From Devosia sp. 66-14 (GTDB lineage: Bacteria; Pseudomonadota; Alphaproteobacteria; Rhizobiales; Devosiaceae): a stretch of 64,000 nucleotides of DNA. A program made the translations under genes and the position numbers. The notes beneath the pieces were generated by a model. It worked only from the letters and a program-made list of their open reading frames with translations. It was not told the DNA's origin and searched no databases. The DNA is taken from assembly GCA_001899085.1 (NCBI GenBank), contig MKVB01000005.1, positions 300,655-364,654 on the forward strand. Reading direction: 5' to 3'. This document shows, piece after piece, positions 1-10,318 of this stretch; position 1 is the first letter of the stretch; each line of letters opens with the position of its first letter.

Positions 1-1089
1 GCGGGCATGTTCCAGTACGGCGCCGACGTCATCGGCCAGCCGGGTGAGGGCCTCGGCGCCGGAGGCCATCTCGACGATCAGGGTCTCGCGGGCGCCGGCC
101 AGTTGCAGGCGCTGCAGTTCGGTGGCGGGGAAAGCCAGGTCGGTAGCGGAGTCGGAAACGAGACCCTGGTTCCCCTCTTCCCCATGCTCCGCCTCGCCCC
201 CGTCCGCGACGCCGCGGGGGAGGATCATTGCGAGATCGCGGAGGGCCGCTTCGACATGTTCGACGCGCTGGCGGGTGGCATCGCCGACCTGCAGGGCCAT
301 CACGGTGGTGGCGACCTTGTCGGTGATGGCGCGCGACATCTGGCCGGTGATAGCGCTGGAACGGACGGAGGTGAGACGCTGCTCGGTGACTTCGCCGAGA
401 TCGCGTTCGAGTTCGACGGCCAGCGTCGAGAGGGTGTCGCGATGCGCAGCCTCGAAGCTGGCGCGGGCGGTGGCCGCTTCGCCGACGACGATGGTGAGCG
501 CCTCGTAGGTGCGCGAGAACCGCTGGATGGTGGTGGCGGCCGATTCCGACAGCTGCGCGATATCGGTGGTGAAGACGCCGAAATCCTCGGTTTCGCTGAC
601 GACGCTGGCGGCCACGACCCGAGCGTTGATGGCGACGATGCCCATCATCTTGACGGTCCGGCGCAGCTCCGAGATCGGGTGCGCCGCGCCACGCAGGGCC
701 TCGACCAGGCGGTTGAGATCGGCCTGCTCGGCGCCGAGGCTGACGGCGATCTCGCCGGCCCGACGACCAACCACCGCGAGCCGGTCGGTCGCCTCGGTGA
801 GATCGGGACCCTCGAGATCGATCGGCAGGGTTTCGAAGCTCTCGGTGAGGCGCGAGAGGATCTCGGCGCATTCGGCGAGGCGGCTGCCGACGGCGACGAA
901 GGCGCCATCGATGGCGTCGCGCGGGGCGGCGAGATCGTCGGCGATGCCGAGGATGCCGGACGCCAGAGCGGCGGTGGCGCGATGGATATGTTCGAGGGAC
1001 TGGCCGCCCCCTGCCCCATGCTCCACATGGGCCTCCTGCCGCGCAACGGGCTGGAGGATCAGAACGGCGCTGTCGGTGGACGCGGTCAT
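1..1089 (-). CDS. Cytoplasmic chemoreceptor-like protein with CheZ-like motif (3' end off the left edge)
   Basis: The frame is open from an ATG at 1089 to base 1, giving at least 363 residues, so the C-terminus is missing. No membrane segment or signal peptide is visible and the protein looks almost entirely helical. Residues 140-195 resemble a decayed receptor signalling hairpin ([16 protein letters not shown] where receptors have QTNLLALNAAIEAARA). Residues 262-280 read [16 protein letters not shown], with D270 and Q274 spaced as the catalytic Asp and Gln of CheZ phosphatases (D-x3-Q). The ATG overlaps the cheB stop (ATGA), so it is the last visible gene of the chemotaxis operon. It could be a soluble receptor, a CheY-P phosphatase or a scaffold. 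The family resemblance is by eye and the exact role is inference. Confidence 0.7.
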   Translation of the reverse strand, partial: MTASTDSAVLILQPVARQEAHVEHGAGGGQSLEHIHRATAALASGILGIADDLAAPRDAIDGAFVAVGSRLAECAEILSRLTESFETLPIDLEGPDLTEATDRLAVVGRRAGEIAVSLGAEQADLNRLVEALRGAAHPISELRRTVKMMGIVAINARVVAASVVSETEDFGVFTTDIAQLSESAATTIQRFSRTYEALTIVVGEAATARASFEAAHRDTLSTLAVELERDLGEVTEQRLTSVRSSAITGQMSRAITDKVATTVMALQVGDATRQRVEHVEAALRDLAMILPRGVADGGEAEHGEEGNQGLVSDSATDLAFPATELQRLQLAGARETLIVEMASGAEALTRLADDVGAVLEHAR

Positions 1090-2222
1090 GCGGTGTCCTT
1101 TTGCGGAGAACGGGCGGCATAGGCGGTGATTTCGCCGGCGACGCGACGCAGGGACACCACCTTGTCGGCAGCGCCCAGCGCGATGGCTTCCTTGGGCATG
1201 CCGAAAACGATGGAGCTTTCCTCGTCCTGGGCGAGCGTCGTGGCGCCGGCCTGCTTCATTTCCAGCAAGCCGCGGGCGCCGTCGTCGCCCATGCCGGTGA
1301 GGATGATCCCCAGGGCGTTCCTGCCCGCAGCGTAGGCGGCGGAGCGGAACAGCACATCGACAGATGGGCGATGGCGCGACACGTGCGGGCCATCGACGAT
1401 GTTGACGGTGTAGCGCGAACCGCTGCGCTGCAGCGTCATGTGATGATTGCCCGGTGCGATCAGCACCCGCCCGGCTTCGACCACGTCGCCCTCCTCGGCT
1501 TCCTTCACCTGCATCTGGCAGATGCCGTCGAGGCGGCGGGCGAAGGCGGCGGTGAAGCGCTCGGGCATGTGCTGGACAATGACGATGCCCGGCGTGGTGG
1601 CCGGCAGCGCCTCGAGCACATCGCGCAGTGCTTCGGTGCCGCCGGTGGAGGCGCCGATGCAGATCACCGGCGCGGTGGTGGGCATGGCAGCGGCTGCCGA
1701 GGCGGTGCGTGCCGCGGAGCGTTGCGGGATCACCGCATCGGCGGTGAGTTTCTTTTCGACCGCCAGCCGGGGCGGCGGCGGACGAACACCGCCCTTCAGC
1801 CGGGCATGGGCGGCGGAGCGGGCGGCCTCGCAGATGCGGGTACGGGAATCGTGCAGGAACTGGGCGGTATCGACGCGCGGCTTGGGGACCACGTCGACGG
1901 CGCCGGCCTCCAGCGCCTCGATCAGCGTGTCGCTGCCCTCGCTGGCATGCGACGAGCAGATCACCACCGGGATGGGGCGCTGCGACATCAGCTTTCGCAA
2001 GAAGGTGATGCCGTCCATGCGCGGCAGCTCGATATCGAGGAAGATGACATCGGGCACTTCGGCGCGGATGCGTTCGACCGCGATATAGGGGTCGGCGGCC
2101 GTGGCCATGACCTCGAGCTCGGGGTCGGACGAGATGATGTCGCTGAGCGTGGTGCGCACCGCGGCGGAATCGTCGACGATCAGCACGCGAATCTTGCGGT
2201 CGGTTGCAGCTGGGACGGACAT
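1086..2222 (-). CDS. cheB: Chemotaxis response regulator / protein-glutamate methylesterase CheB
   Basis: 378 residues, normal length for CheB. The N-terminal receiver domain (about 10-130) has the acidic pair in VDD at 17-18 and phospho-acceptor D63 in FLDIELP. A Pro/Ala-rich linker (about 140-183) leads to the methylesterase domain with S192 in GASTGG, H218 in VQHMPE and D314 in GMGDDG, the catalytic triad of the family. It removes methyl groups from receptor glutamates and deamidates receptor glutamines when phosphorylated by CheA, resetting receptor sensitivity. It follows cheR by 10 bases and overlaps the next gene by four, so it is translated as part of the che operon. Assignment is firm. 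Confidence 0.97.
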   Translation of the reverse strand: MSVPAATDRKIRVLIVDDSAAVRTTLSDIISSDPELEVMATAADPYIAVERIRAEVPDVIFLDIELPRMDGITFLRKLMSQRPIPVVICSSHASEGSDTLIEALEAGAVDVVPKPRVDTAQFLHDSRTRICEAARSAAHARLKGGVRPPPPRLAVEKKLTADAVIPQRSAARTASAAAAMPTTAPVICIGASTGGTEALRDVLEALPATTPGIVIVQHMPERFTAAFARRLDGICQMQVKEAEEGDVVEAGRVLIAPGNHHMTLQRSGSRYTVNIVDGPHVSRHRPSVDVLFRSAAYAAGRNALGIILTGMGDDGARGLLEMKQAGATTLAQDEESSIVFGMPKEAIALGAADKVVSLRRVAGEITAYAARSPQKDTA

Positions 2223-2232
2223 CGAGGCTTTC

Positions 2233-3102
2233 TCAGAGCTTCTGGAACACGGCAGGGGCGACCTGGCGCACGGCCAGGGACGTACCGATCATCGACTCCG
2301 AGTGCCCGAGCACCAGGTAGCCGCCGGGCCGCAAGTGGTCGACGAGCCGGGCGACCACGGCATCCTGGTCGGCCTTCTCGAAATAGATCAGCACGTTGCG
2401 CAGGAAGATGACGTCGACGTCGCGATCGAACGGATAGGCCTGGTCCATCAGGTTGAGATGCGTGAAGCGGACCAGGCGGCGCAGCTCGGGCACGACGCGA
2501 ACTTCGCGGCGCGCGCCGGGACGGCGGGCATGCATGAGATAGCGAGCCTGCAGCTCCGGCGGCACCGGGGCGATCATCTCGGCCGGGTAGACGGCGCGGC
2601 GGCCCTGCGCCAGCACGGCGGTGGAGATGTCGGTGCCGAGGATGGCGAAGCGGAAATCGTTGCGCTGCGCCTGCATGTCGCCGAGCACCATGGCCAGGGT
2701 ATAGGCCTCGGCGCCGGTGGAACTGGCGGCACTCCAGATCTTGAGCAGCGGGTTGCGCTCCCGCGCCTTGATGAGGCTCGGAACCATCTGCTCGACCAGG
2801 TAGTCGAAGTGTTCGGCTTCGCGGAAGAAATCGGTCTTGTTGGTGGTGACGGCATTGATCAGGTGGGTGAGCTCCTGATCGAGCCCGCCCTGCTTGAACA
2901 GCAGGTTGCAATAGCTGGCGAAATCGGGCTGGCCGAGCGCCCGCATGCGCTTGCGCAGCCGACCTTCGACCATCAGCCGCTTGCCCGGCGGCAGCTTGAT
3001 GCCGGCCTCGCCCTCGATGAGCTTGGCGATGCGGCCGAAATCCGGCGCGCTGAGATGGTCGTCGGCGTCGTCGGGGGACGTTTTGTGGGCGAGGTTAGGC
3101 AT
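2233..3102 (-). CDS. cheR: Chemotaxis protein methyltransferase CheR
   Basis: 289 residues from the ATG at 3102. The frame stays open upstream to 3423, but that stretch crosses a non-coding palindrome, and CheR homology begins just after MPNLAHKT. The N-terminal helical domain (about 20-95; [20 protein letters not shown]) is followed by a Rossmann-like methyltransferase domain with an SAM-binding loop at [15 protein letters not shown] and a later GTDIS and [10 protein letters not shown] motif, all as in CheR. It methylates receptor glutamates with SAM and is opposed by CheB encoded next door. The usual CheR glycine/glutamate in TGEEPYS is TGAEAYT here, a mild variant. The gap to the upstream cheW gene holds a long inverted repeat. 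Confidence 0.95.
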   Translation of the reverse strand: MPNLAHKTSPDDADDHLSAPDFGRIAKLIEGEAGIKLPPGKRLMVEGRLRKRMRALGQPDFASYCNLLFKQGGLDQELTHLINAVTTNKTDFFREAEHFDYLVEQMVPSLIKARERNPLLKIWSAASSTGAEAYTLAMVLGDMQAQRNDFRFAILGTDISTAVLAQGRRAVYPAEMIAPVPPELQARYLMHARRPGARREVRVVPELRRLVRFTHLNLMDQAYPFDRDVDVIFLRNVLIYFEKADQDAVVARLVDHLRPGGYLVLGHSESMIGTSLAVRQVAPAVFQKL

Positions 3103-3148
3103 CGTTAGGTTCCGCGATGGAGGTCGATAGGCCGGCGCGGGAAGAGTA

Positions 3149-3249
3149 CCCCCACCCCTGTCCCCTCCCCGCAAGGGGGAGGGAGACGCTCTCACTGACG
3201 TAGGTGTTTTGGTCTCCTCCCCCCTTGCGGGGGAGGGACAGGGTGGGGG
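3149..3249. repeat. Long two-armed intergenic palindrome, copy 1
   Basis: The left arm 3149-3186 and right arm 3212-3249 are near-perfect reverse complements, each with its own mini-hairpin around CCCCGCAAGGGG, separated by about 25 bases. It lies between cheW and cheR inside the che operon, so it would form a very large RNA hairpin in the transcript. Related elements occur at 16977, 21025, 35175, 49366 and 50641, always between genes. Confidence 0.85.
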
Positions 3250-3280
3250 GTCCCTTAAGCACCGCTCTCTCCACTGCGGC

Positions 3281-3733
3281 CTAGGCCGCCTCGGCCGCGC
3301 TGCCGAGCAGGCGGTCGAGATCCAGCACGGTGACGAAGCTGCCATTGCGGCGGCCGATGCCGGCGACGGCGTGGTCGCGCCAGTTGCCGGAAATGGCCGG
3401 CGGCGGCTCGAGCGCATCGGCATCGAGCACGGTGACCTCGAACACCCGATCGGTGCGCAACCCCACGGTCGTCGCCCCGACGCCGGCCATGACGTTGAGC
3501 ACCACGATGCGGGTATTCTCGGTGTCGTCGGCCTCGGGCAGACCGAGGGTCAGGCGCAGGTCGAGCACCGGGATGCCCTGGCCGCGTACGTCGGTCATAC
3601 CCAGGAGGTTGGCAGGCGCCTGCGGCAGGCGCGCCACCGGACGCATCTCGAGGATTTCCTGCACCTTGTCCACCGGGGCGGCGAAGAGTTCGCCATTCAC
3701 CCCAAGCGTCACATATTGCGGTTTCTCGGCCAT
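3281..3733 (-). CDS. cheW: Chemotaxis coupling protein CheW (second cheW of the operon)
   Basis: 150 residues forming a single CheW domain (EKPQYVTLGVNGELFAAPVDKVQEILE, then LLGMTDVRGQGIPVLDL, then FVTVLDLDRLL). CheW couples receptors to the CheA kinase in the signalling array. The ATG at 3733 is chosen because AGGAAA lies 6 bases upstream; a GTG at 3748 is in frame but overlaps the receptor gene stop and has no better site. The GTG/TGA overlap with the upstream receptor gene shows translational coupling. The protein shares the domain but not much sequence with the other CheW at 7782-8279, so the two may serve different receptors. Confidence 0.93.
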   Translation of the reverse strand: MAEKPQYVTLGVNGELFAAPVDKVQEILEMRPVARLPQAPANLLGMTDVRGQGIPVLDLRLTLGLPEADDTENTRIVVLNVMAGVGATTVGLRTDRVFEVTVLDADALEPPPAISGNWRDHAVAGIGRRNGSFVTVLDLDRLLGSAAEAA

Positions 3734-3744
3734 GGCGCGTTTCC

Positions 3745-5559
3745 TCACGCTGCGCCGCGACGAGTGAACTCTTGGTCGAGCTCGTCGCCGGCATCGTCGA
3801 TATCGAGATCGAAGCCGCCATTGCCGTTCAGCTTGCCGGCCGGGCGGGCGCGCGGCGCCATGTGCGGCGCCTTGGCCATGATCTCGCTGCGGATGGCATT
3901 GCTGCGCTTGGCCGCCGGCTTCTTTGGCGCCTCGGCAATAACCTCGCGGGTGGCCTCGATGCGGAAGTAGCTGATGGCGTTCTGCAGCTGCTCGGCCTGA
4001 CTCGCCAGTTCCTCCGAGGTGGCGGACATTTCTTCGGCCGCCGAAGTGTTCTGCTGGGTGACCTTGTCGAGCTGCTGGATGGCGGTGTTGATCTGGGTGG
4101 CGCCGGCATTCTGCTCGCGGGCGCCGGCGGTGATCTCTTCGACCAGTTCGGCGGTGCGCTGGATATCGGGCACCAGGCGGGTCAGCATCTCGCCGGCCGA
4201 CTGGGCGGTCTTCACCGTGGTGTCGGAAAGGGTGGAGATCTCGGCGGCGGCAGCCTGGCTGCGTTCGGCGAGCTTCCGTACTTCCGAGGCGACCACCGCG
4301 AAGCCGCGGCCATGCTCGCCGGCACGGGCGGCTTCGACCGCCGCGTTGAGCGCCAGCAGGTCGGTCTGGCGGGCGATTTCCTGCACCACCATGATCTTCT
4401 GCGCGATGGTCTGCATGGCGGTGACGGCATCGTTGACCGCGGCGCCCGAGGCGATGGCATCGGCAGCCGACTGACGCGCGATCTTTTCGGTCTGCTGGGC
4501 ATTGTCGGCTGATTGCTTGATGGTGGCGGCCATTTCCTCCATCGAGGCGGAGGCTTCCTCGGTCGAGGAGGCCTGCTCGGTAGCACCCTGGCTCAGTTGC
4601 TCTGCCGTGGCGGAGAGCTCCTGCGAGCCGGCCGAAACATTGTTGGCCGAGGTGATGGCTTCGGCGATGACGTCGCGCAGCTTTTCGACCATGCGCTGCA
4701 GCGCGAGGCCGAGCGTGTCGCGATCGGACAAGGGCTTGGGTTCAACCGTCAGGTCACCATCGGCGATACGGTCGGCGATGGCGGCCGTGGCCCGAAGGTT
4801 GCCGGTCATGACGTTGACGGTGGCAACGAGATCCTTGATTTCGTCATTGGACTTGATCTCGATGTTCTGGTCGAGGTCGCCGATGGCGACGGCGCTGACC
4901 ACCTGGCTGATCTTGCCGAGGCCACGGCTGATACCGACGATGATCACCGCGGCGGCGCTGACGGCGGTGATGGTCGAGCCGACCAGCAATGCCGTCAGCA
5001 GCAGCGACGACGAGCCATACAGGGCTTCGGCTGCGGCGATAGCGTCATTGAGCTGGGTGTTGTTGAGCGCGACGATCTCATCGAGCCGCGCCACCGACGC
5101 AGCGCGTACTTCGGCCGCCTTGCCGGACGCGAGCGCGAAGGCCTCGGCGTCGAGGTTGAGCGTCGACAGGCGGCGCACTTCGGCGTGCTGGACGAGATAG
5201 GCGTCATAGTCGGCGCCGAACTTGTCGACCAGCGGCTTGCCGGCCTCGCTGGAGAGCTCGCGCAAGGTCGCGGTGTCGGTATGGACGGCGTCGATCTCGG
5301 CATCCATCTGGCCAACCAGGGTGGCGATGGCGGCAGGGTCCTGGGTGAGGATCAGGTTCTTTTCGTCACGCGCCACCTTGAGGGTCGAGACCTCGAGATC
5401 GGATGCCAGCTGGATACGCTTGACGTTGCCTTCCATGGCAGCGCTGAACGAGGCGTTGAGCGCGCCCAGGTTCATCAGCGCGATGCCCATGCTGACGGCG
5501 CTGAGAATGATGACGGCGGCGAAAGCTGCGATCAGCTTGGCCTTGATGGTGAGTCTCAT
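3745..5559 (-). CDS. Methyl-accepting chemotaxis protein (membrane receptor) with tandem HAMP domains
   Basis: 604 residues. A first membrane helix (about 8-30) is followed by a roughly 150-residue periplasmic helical sensor, a second membrane helix (about 185-210), two successive HAMP units (each with a GDL turn, GDLDQNIEI and GDLTVEPKP) and a canonical signalling hairpin with [20 protein letters not shown] and [18 protein letters not shown]. The C-terminal tail ends EFTRRGAA; the CheR-docking NWETF-type pentapeptide is absent. The signalling half is nearly identical to the neighbouring receptor at 5683-7785, while the sensor halves differ, so the pair looks like a duplication with divergent ligand domains. 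The ligand is unknown. Confidence 0.95.
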   Translation of the reverse strand: MRLTIKAKLIAAFAAVIILSAVSMGIALMNLGALNASFSAAMEGNVKRIQLASDLEVSTLKVARDEKNLILTQDPAAIATLVGQMDAEIDAVHTDTATLRELSSEAGKPLVDKFGADYDAYLVQHAEVRRLSTLNLDAEAFALASGKAAEVRAASVARLDEIVALNNTQLNDAIAAAEALYGSSSLLLTALLVGSTITAVSAAAVIIVGISRGLGKISQVVSAVAIGDLDQNIEIKSNDEIKDLVATVNVMTGNLRATAAIADRIADGDLTVEPKPLSDRDTLGLALQRMVEKLRDVIAEAITSANNVSAGSQELSATAEQLSQGATEQASSTEEASASMEEMAATIKQSADNAQQTEKIARQSAADAIASGAAVNDAVTAMQTIAQKIMVVQEIARQTDLLALNAAVEAARAGEHGRGFAVVASEVRKLAERSQAAAAEISTLSDTTVKTAQSAGEMLTRLVPDIQRTAELVEEITAGAREQNAGATQINTAIQQLDKVTQQNTSAAEEMSATSEELASQAEQLQNAISYFRIEATREVIAEAPKKPAAKRSNAIRSEIMAKAPHMAPRARPAGKLNGNGGFDLDIDDAGDELDQEFTRRGAA

Positions 5560-5639
5560 TGGTGTGGCCCCCTAGCCCACGGACGCGCGTCCTGCGGTCC
5601 GGCCCAAATGCGTTGCGGTAGTCGGCGTGCTGCGTCGGT

Positions 5640-5667
5640 TGCCGGGGCGGCCGCTGCCGCCCCGGCA
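5640..5667 (-). terminator. Stem-loop between the two receptor genes
   Basis: A perfect 12-bp stem (TGCCGGGGCGGC and its complement) closes a CGCT loop just after the stop of the upstream receptor gene. No T-run follows, so it is more likely an RNA-stabilising or partial attenuation hairpin than a full terminator. Confidence 0.5.
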
Positions 5668-5682
5668 CTGGCTATGGTCTGA

Positions 5683-7785
5683 TCAGGCGGCGCCGCGCCG
5701 GGAGAACTCGGCGTCGAGGTCGTCGCTCATGTCGTCGAGCTCCAGGTCGAAGCCGCCGCCGACCGCGCGACCGGGCGCCTTCTTGCGCGTCAGGTGCGGG
5801 GCCTTGTTCAGGATCTCGTCCTGCAACTGGGCGGCGCGACGGGCTCGCTGCGGCGCGCGGTCGTTGGCGGCCAGCTCGACCCGTGCCTGCTGGCTGTGGT
5901 CGATGCGGAAGTAGCTGATGGCGCTCTGCAGCTGCTCGGCCTGGCTGGCCAGCTCCTCGGAGGTGGCGGACATTTCTTCGGCCGCCGAGGTGTTCTGCTG
6001 GGTGACCTTGTCGAGCTGCTGGATGGCAGTGTTGATCTGCGCCGCGCCGGCATTCTGCTCGCGCGAGCCGGCGGAGATTTCCTCCACCAGTTCGGCGGTG
6101 CGGCGGATGTCGGGCACCAGCTTACTCAACATGTCGCCGGCCGAGCGGGCCGCCTTGACGGTGTCACCCGAGAGAGTCGAGATCTCGGCGGCGGCAGCCT
6201 GGCTGCGTTCGGCGAGCTTTCGCACTTCCGAGGCGACAACTGCGAAGCCGCGGCCATGTTCGCCGGCGCGGGCGGCCTCGACCGCTGCATTGAGCGCCAG
6301 CAGGTCGGTCTGGCGGGCAATCTCCTGCACCACCATGATCTTCTCGGCGATGGTCTGCATGGCGGTCACGGCGTTACCGACGGCTTCGCCGGAGGCATTG
6401 GCGTCGGCGGCCGACTGGCGAGCAATCTTTTCGGTCTGCTGGGCGTTGTCGGCCGACTGCTTGATGGTGGCGGCCATCTCTTCCATCGACGCGGACGCTT
6501 CCTCGGTCGAGGAGGCCTGCTCGGTGGCGCCCTGGCTCAGCTGCTCGGCGGTGGCCGAGAGCTCCTGGCTGCCGGACGCCACGTTGCGGGCAGCGGCCGT
6601 CACCTCGCTGACCACTTCGCGCAGCTTCCGGGTCATCAGGTTGAGGGCGTCGATCACATCCTTGATCTCGTCGTTCGACTTGACCTTGGCCTCGGCGCTG
6701 AGATCGCCGGAGGCGACGGCATTGGCTAGGCCGAGGGCCGCACCGAGCGACCTCGAGATGGACACGACGATCCACAGCGCCGCCACGATGGCGATCGCGG
6801 CCGAGCCGACGAGCAGTCCGATCAGCAACGCCATGGCGTCGCCGTAGAGCTGCCGCGCCTCGTCATCGGCGGCGTTGAGCAGTTCCTTGTTGCGATCGAT
6901 CATGCCGGTGAGCACGTCGTTGGCCTCGCGGCGCACCACCGCAGCGGTATCGGCAGCTGCGAGCGCGTTGTAGTCGCCGCGCTCCACCGAGATGTTTACC
7001 GCCTTGTCCATGGCCACGACCAAGGCGGCATAGGCTTCGCGCGCCGTGGCAACGAGGTTCGCCTCGGTGGCGGGCACCATGCGCTCCAGCGTCGGGAGCA
7101 GTTCGCCGAGGCTGGCGACGCCGGCCTTGTAGTCGGCGAACCACTCGTCCTGCTTTTCAGGCAGGGTGGAGGCAAGCAGCACATTGCGCTGCTGGCGGAA
7201 CACGTCGGTGAGGGTCATGAACGCTTCGGACGCGGCCTTGTAGGCCGGGAAGGCCGACAGGTCGCCGCCGCTGACGCGGTTGGCGAGGGCGCGGGTCAGC
7301 GCGCTCATGCTGTCTTCGACCGCCCCGAGCGCGCCGCTGCCATCGGTGGTGGTGACGGTGAGGGCGGCAGTGTCGGTGTTGAGGGCGGCGAGCTCCATCG
7401 CCCTCGTCATCTCGGCGCGATAGAGCGCCATCTTGGCCGAGAACTCGGGCAGCAGCGCCTTGACCTTTTCGTCGTTGGTATTGCCTTCGAGCTTCGCGAA
7501 CAGCTGGTCCATCTGACCGTATTCGGCGGTGATCTTGCTGGCATAGTCCTCGATGATCACCGGATCGTCGGTGATGATCATGGCGCGGATGCGCGAGCCG
7601 AGGCTTTCGAGATGCGTCTGCATCTCCTGCATGGTGATGGTGTTGGCCGAGCGCACGTTGACGATGGTGTCGAGCGACTGGTTCAGCTTGTCGAGGTTCT
7701 GCAGGGCGATCAGCATGCTGATGCCCGACATGACGATGACGGTGCCGAAGACTGCCGCCAGCTTCGCCTTGATAGTTAGCCTCAC
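5683..7785 (-). CDS. Methyl-accepting chemotaxis protein (membrane receptor) with long periplasmic sensor
   Basis: 700 residues starting at a GTG (7785) that overlaps the cheW stop (7782-7784). A membrane helix at about 8-30 precedes a sensor of roughly 280 residues, rich in helices and probably two stacked bundles. A second membrane helix lies at about 312-338, with one HAMP unit ([17 protein letters not shown]) and the signalling hairpin with [20 protein letters not shown]. The tail ends EFSRRGAA, matching the neighbouring receptor (EFTRRGAA) and lacking an NWETF pentapeptide. It binds an unknown ligand and controls CheA through CheW. Its signalling region is almost the same as that of 3745-5559. 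Confidence 0.95.
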   Translation of the reverse strand: MRLTIKAKLAAVFGTVIVMSGISMLIALQNLDKLNQSLDTIVNVRSANTITMQEMQTHLESLGSRIRAMIITDDPVIIEDYASKITAEYGQMDQLFAKLEGNTNDEKVKALLPEFSAKMALYRAEMTRAMELAALNTDTAALTVTTTDGSGALGAVEDSMSALTRALANRVSGGDLSAFPAYKAASEAFMTLTDVFRQQRNVLLASTLPEKQDEWFADYKAGVASLGELLPTLERMVPATEANLVATAREAYAALVVAMDKAVNISVERGDYNALAAADTAAVVRREANDVLTGMIDRNKELLNAADDEARQLYGDAMALLIGLLVGSAAIAIVAALWIVVSISRSLGAALGLANAVASGDLSAEAKVKSNDEIKDVIDALNLMTRKLREVVSEVTAAARNVASGSQELSATAEQLSQGATEQASSTEEASASMEEMAATIKQSADNAQQTEKIARQSAADANASGEAVGNAVTAMQTIAEKIMVVQEIARQTDLLALNAAVEAARAGEHGRGFAVVASEVRKLAERSQAAAAEISTLSGDTVKAARSAGDMLSKLVPDIRRTAELVEEISAGSREQNAGAAQINTAIQQLDKVTQQNTSAAEEMSATSEELASQAEQLQSAISYFRIDHSQQARVELAANDRAPQRARRAAQLQDEILNKAPHLTRKKAPGRAVGGGFDLELDDMSDDLDAEFSRRGAA

Positions 7786-8279
7786 GATGCGGCCCTTTCT
7801 TCTGATGGTGCAGACGAGCCGCTTCTGCGGCCCTCCAGTTCAAAGATGCGATGGATGTCGGGGATGATGATGAAGTCGCCCCGGCGCTTGCCGATGCCGC
7901 GCACATAATCCGGTCGCCAGCGCATGCCGACTCGCGGCGCCTCCTCGATGGCGGCGGGTTCGATGTCGGTGACGTCGTAGACCTTGTCGGCGAGGATGCC
8001 GACGACGCTCGGCTCGCCTTCGATCTCGGTCTCGATGACGACGATGCGGGTGTCCTGGTCGGCCTCGGCGCTCTGCATGCCGAAGGCCACCTTGAGGTCG
8101 GTGAGCGGCACGACGCGGCCGCGCACGTTGATCAGCCCGGCGGCAAACGGCGAGGCGTTGGGCACCTCGGTGACCGGCACCAGGTCGAGGATCTCGCGCA
8201 CGCTCTGCGCCTCGATGGCGAACAGTTCGTCGTCGAGCCGGAGCGTCAGGGCGCGCATCGGTTCGGTGAAGGCGGTCAT
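7782..8279 (-). CDS. cheW: Chemotaxis coupling protein CheW (first cheW of the operon)
   Basis: 165 residues from the ATG at 8279, which overlaps the cheA stop (ATGA). The frame continues upstream, but that part is antiparallel shadow within cheA. One CheW domain is seen: [41 protein letters not shown] and [16 protein letters not shown], with a Ser/Glu-rich tail of about 15 residues. It links receptors to CheA. Its tight coupling to cheA and to the following receptor gene suggests it is the main adaptor of this system. Confidence 0.95.
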   Translation of the reverse strand: MTAFTEPMRALTLRLDDELFAIEAQSVREILDLVPVTEVPNASPFAAGLINVRGRVVPLTDLKVAFGMQSAEADQDTRIVVIETEIEGEPSVVGILADKVYDVTDIEPAAIEEAPRVGMRWRPDYVRGIGKRRGDFIIIPDIHRIFELEGRRSGSSAPSEERAAS

Positions 8280-10318
8280 GCCGCGGCCCTCCCCTCGGTG
8301 TTGCGATATTTCTCCTCGTGGGCCTGGCCGAACGAGACCAGCCGCGAGGTATCGAGGATCAGCGCCACGGTGCCGTCGCCCAGGATGGTGGCGCCCGAGA
8401 AGGTCTCGAGGTCGGCATGGAGCTTCGAAAGCTGCTTGATGACGGTCTGGTTGTTGCCGATGATCTGATCGACCACCAGCCCGGCCCGGCCCTCGCCCGA
8501 CGAGATGATCACCACCTTCTGGTGGGTGTCGGGCTCGCCTGGGGTATTGAACATGTCGCGCAGGCGCAGGAACGGCACCAGGCTGCCGCGGATGTCGAGG
8601 AAGTTGCGGCCGCGCGAATGGGTCGCCACCTCCGCCGGCAGCTCGACGCACTCCTCGACCGCCGAGAGCGGGATCGAGTAGCGGCCATTGCCGACGCGCA
8701 CCAGCATGCCCTCGATAATGGCCAGGGTGAGCGGCAGGCGCAGTGTCGCCGTGGTGCCTTCACCCGGCTTCGTGCTGAGCTCGATCTTGCCGCGCAGACC
8801 GTCGATGGTGCGCTTGACCACGTCCATGCCGACGCCACGGCCGCTGAGCGAGGTGACCTCCTTGGCCGTCGAGAAGCCGGGGGCGAAGATCAACTGAAAC
8901 AGATCGTGGTCGGCGATGCGGGATTCCGGCGTCAGCAGCCCCTGCTCTTCTGCCTTCTGGCGAATGCGCGCGGCGTTGAGGCCGGCGCCGTCGTCGGTGA
9001 CCGAGATCGCCACTTCGGCCCCTGCATAGACGGCGGAGAGCCGCACCGTGCCCTTCACCGGCTTGCCCGCCTTGATGCGCTGCTCGGCGGTTTCGAGACC
9101 ATGGTCGACCGAGTTGCGGATCAGGTGGACCAGCGGATCGGCCAGCCGCTCGATCATGGTCTTGTCGAGTTCGGTCTCCTCGCCCGAGGTGATGAACTCG
9201 ATCTCCTTGTCGAGATCGCGCGACAGGTCGTGGACAAGGCGGCGGAAGCGCGAGAACAGCGAGCCGATCGGCACCATGCGAATGCCCATGGTGGTGTCGC
9301 GCAGCCCCGAGCTCAGGCGCTCCAGTTCCTCGGCGATGGTCTTCAGGTTGCCATCTGAACTCTGCGCCGCCATCTGCGACAGACGGGCCTGGGCGATCAC
9401 CAGTTCGCCCACCCGATCCATCAGTTCGTCCAGCCGCTCAGCCGGGACGCGCAGCGAAGTGGAAGCGCGTTCGGCGGTTTCGGCTTTTGCTTCCTTCGGC
9501 TCGCGCTGGGCGCGCACCGGCGCGGCTTCAGCGACCGGTTCTGCGGCCTCGAGCAACGGTTCATCCTCGGCGAGGATGTCGAGTACCGGCGAGGACACCG
9601 GCTCGGGGGCAGCCGCGGCAAGCGGTTCGATCGAGAGCTCCATGCCGTCCTTGAGGAACAGGAAGACGTCATCGAGCGCCGCGGTCGGGTCGGAATGCGT
9701 GAGATCGACCTGCCAGCCGAGATGACAGGCCTCGGGGTCCAGCACGTCGAGCGTGGGGACGCTGTCGACCAGCGCCGTCACTTCACACGGCCCCAGATCG
9801 GCGATCTCGCCGAGCAGCAGCAGCGGGTTGGTGCCGTGGACCAGTGCATCCTCGGGCAGCTTGAAGCGGATGCGCCAGCGGCCGGTCGGCTGCGGTGCAA
9901 CATTGGCGGCGATCACGGTGCTCTGCGCCATCGGAGCAGCCGGGAAGCGGTCGGGCTCGACGATGCCGCGCAGCGCCGAGAGGATAGCGCCACCGGCATC
10001 GGTCGTCGCATCGGGCGTCTCGATCAGGTGATGCACGTGGTCCTTGGCGTCGAGCGCCACGGCGACGAGCTCCGGGGTGATCGGCGACAGGCCCTTGCGC
10101 ACCTTGTCGAAGGCAGTCTCGAATTCGTGCACGAAGGCCGCGACATCAGTGAAACCGAACATCGCGCCGGAGCCCTTGATGGTATGCAGCGCCCGGAACA
10201 CGGAGTTGACGAGGTCGCCGTCACCAGGATGCTGCTCGAGATCCAGCAGTCCCTGCTCGAGCTGCTCGAGCAGTTCGCGCGCCTCCTGCCGGAAGGTATC
10301 GGTGGGATCGGAGCTCAT
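8276..10318 (-). CDS. cheA: Chemotaxis histidine kinase CheA
   Basis: 680 residues with the full CheA layout: HPt domain (1-105) with phospho-acceptor H45 in ALHTIKGSGAMFG; a P2-like response-regulator docking domain at about 150-250; an acidic/Ala linker; dimerisation helices at about 285-350 (ERLDELMDRVGELVIAQARL); an ATPase domain at about 350-540 with HLIRNSVDHGLE, DDGAGLN and GRGVGMDVVK; and a C-terminal CheW-like domain (550-680). It autophosphorylates under receptor control and passes phosphate to CheY and CheB. It overlaps cheY upstream and cheW downstream by four bases each. Only one cheY is seen next to it. The assignment is secure. Confidence 0.98.
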   Translation of the reverse strand: MSSDPTDTFRQEARELLEQLEQGLLDLEQHPGDGDLVNSVFRALHTIKGSGAMFGFTDVAAFVHEFETAFDKVRKGLSPITPELVAVALDAKDHVHHLIETPDATTDAGGAILSALRGIVEPDRFPAAPMAQSTVIAANVAPQPTGRWRIRFKLPEDALVHGTNPLLLLGEIADLGPCEVTALVDSVPTLDVLDPEACHLGWQVDLTHSDPTAALDDVFLFLKDGMELSIEPLAAAAPEPVSSPVLDILAEDEPLLEAAEPVAEAAPVRAQREPKEAKAETAERASTSLRVPAERLDELMDRVGELVIAQARLSQMAAQSSDGNLKTIAEELERLSSGLRDTTMGIRMVPIGSLFSRFRRLVHDLSRDLDKEIEFITSGEETELDKTMIERLADPLVHLIRNSVDHGLETAEQRIKAGKPVKGTVRLSAVYAGAEVAISVTDDGAGLNAARIRQKAEEQGLLTPESRIADHDLFQLIFAPGFSTAKEVTSLSGRGVGMDVVKRTIDGLRGKIELSTKPGEGTTATLRLPLTLAIIEGMLVRVGNGRYSIPLSAVEECVELPAEVATHSRGRNFLDIRGSLVPFLRLRDMFNTPGEPDTHQKVVIISSGEGRAGLVVDQIIGNNQTVIKQLSKLHADLETFSGATILGDGTVALILDTSRLVSFGQAHEEKYRNTEGRAAA

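Noticed and set aside
1101-2411. Plus-strand open frames opposite cheB and cheR
   Set aside because: They run antisense to clear chemotaxis genes with His/Gly/Asp-rich shadow composition.
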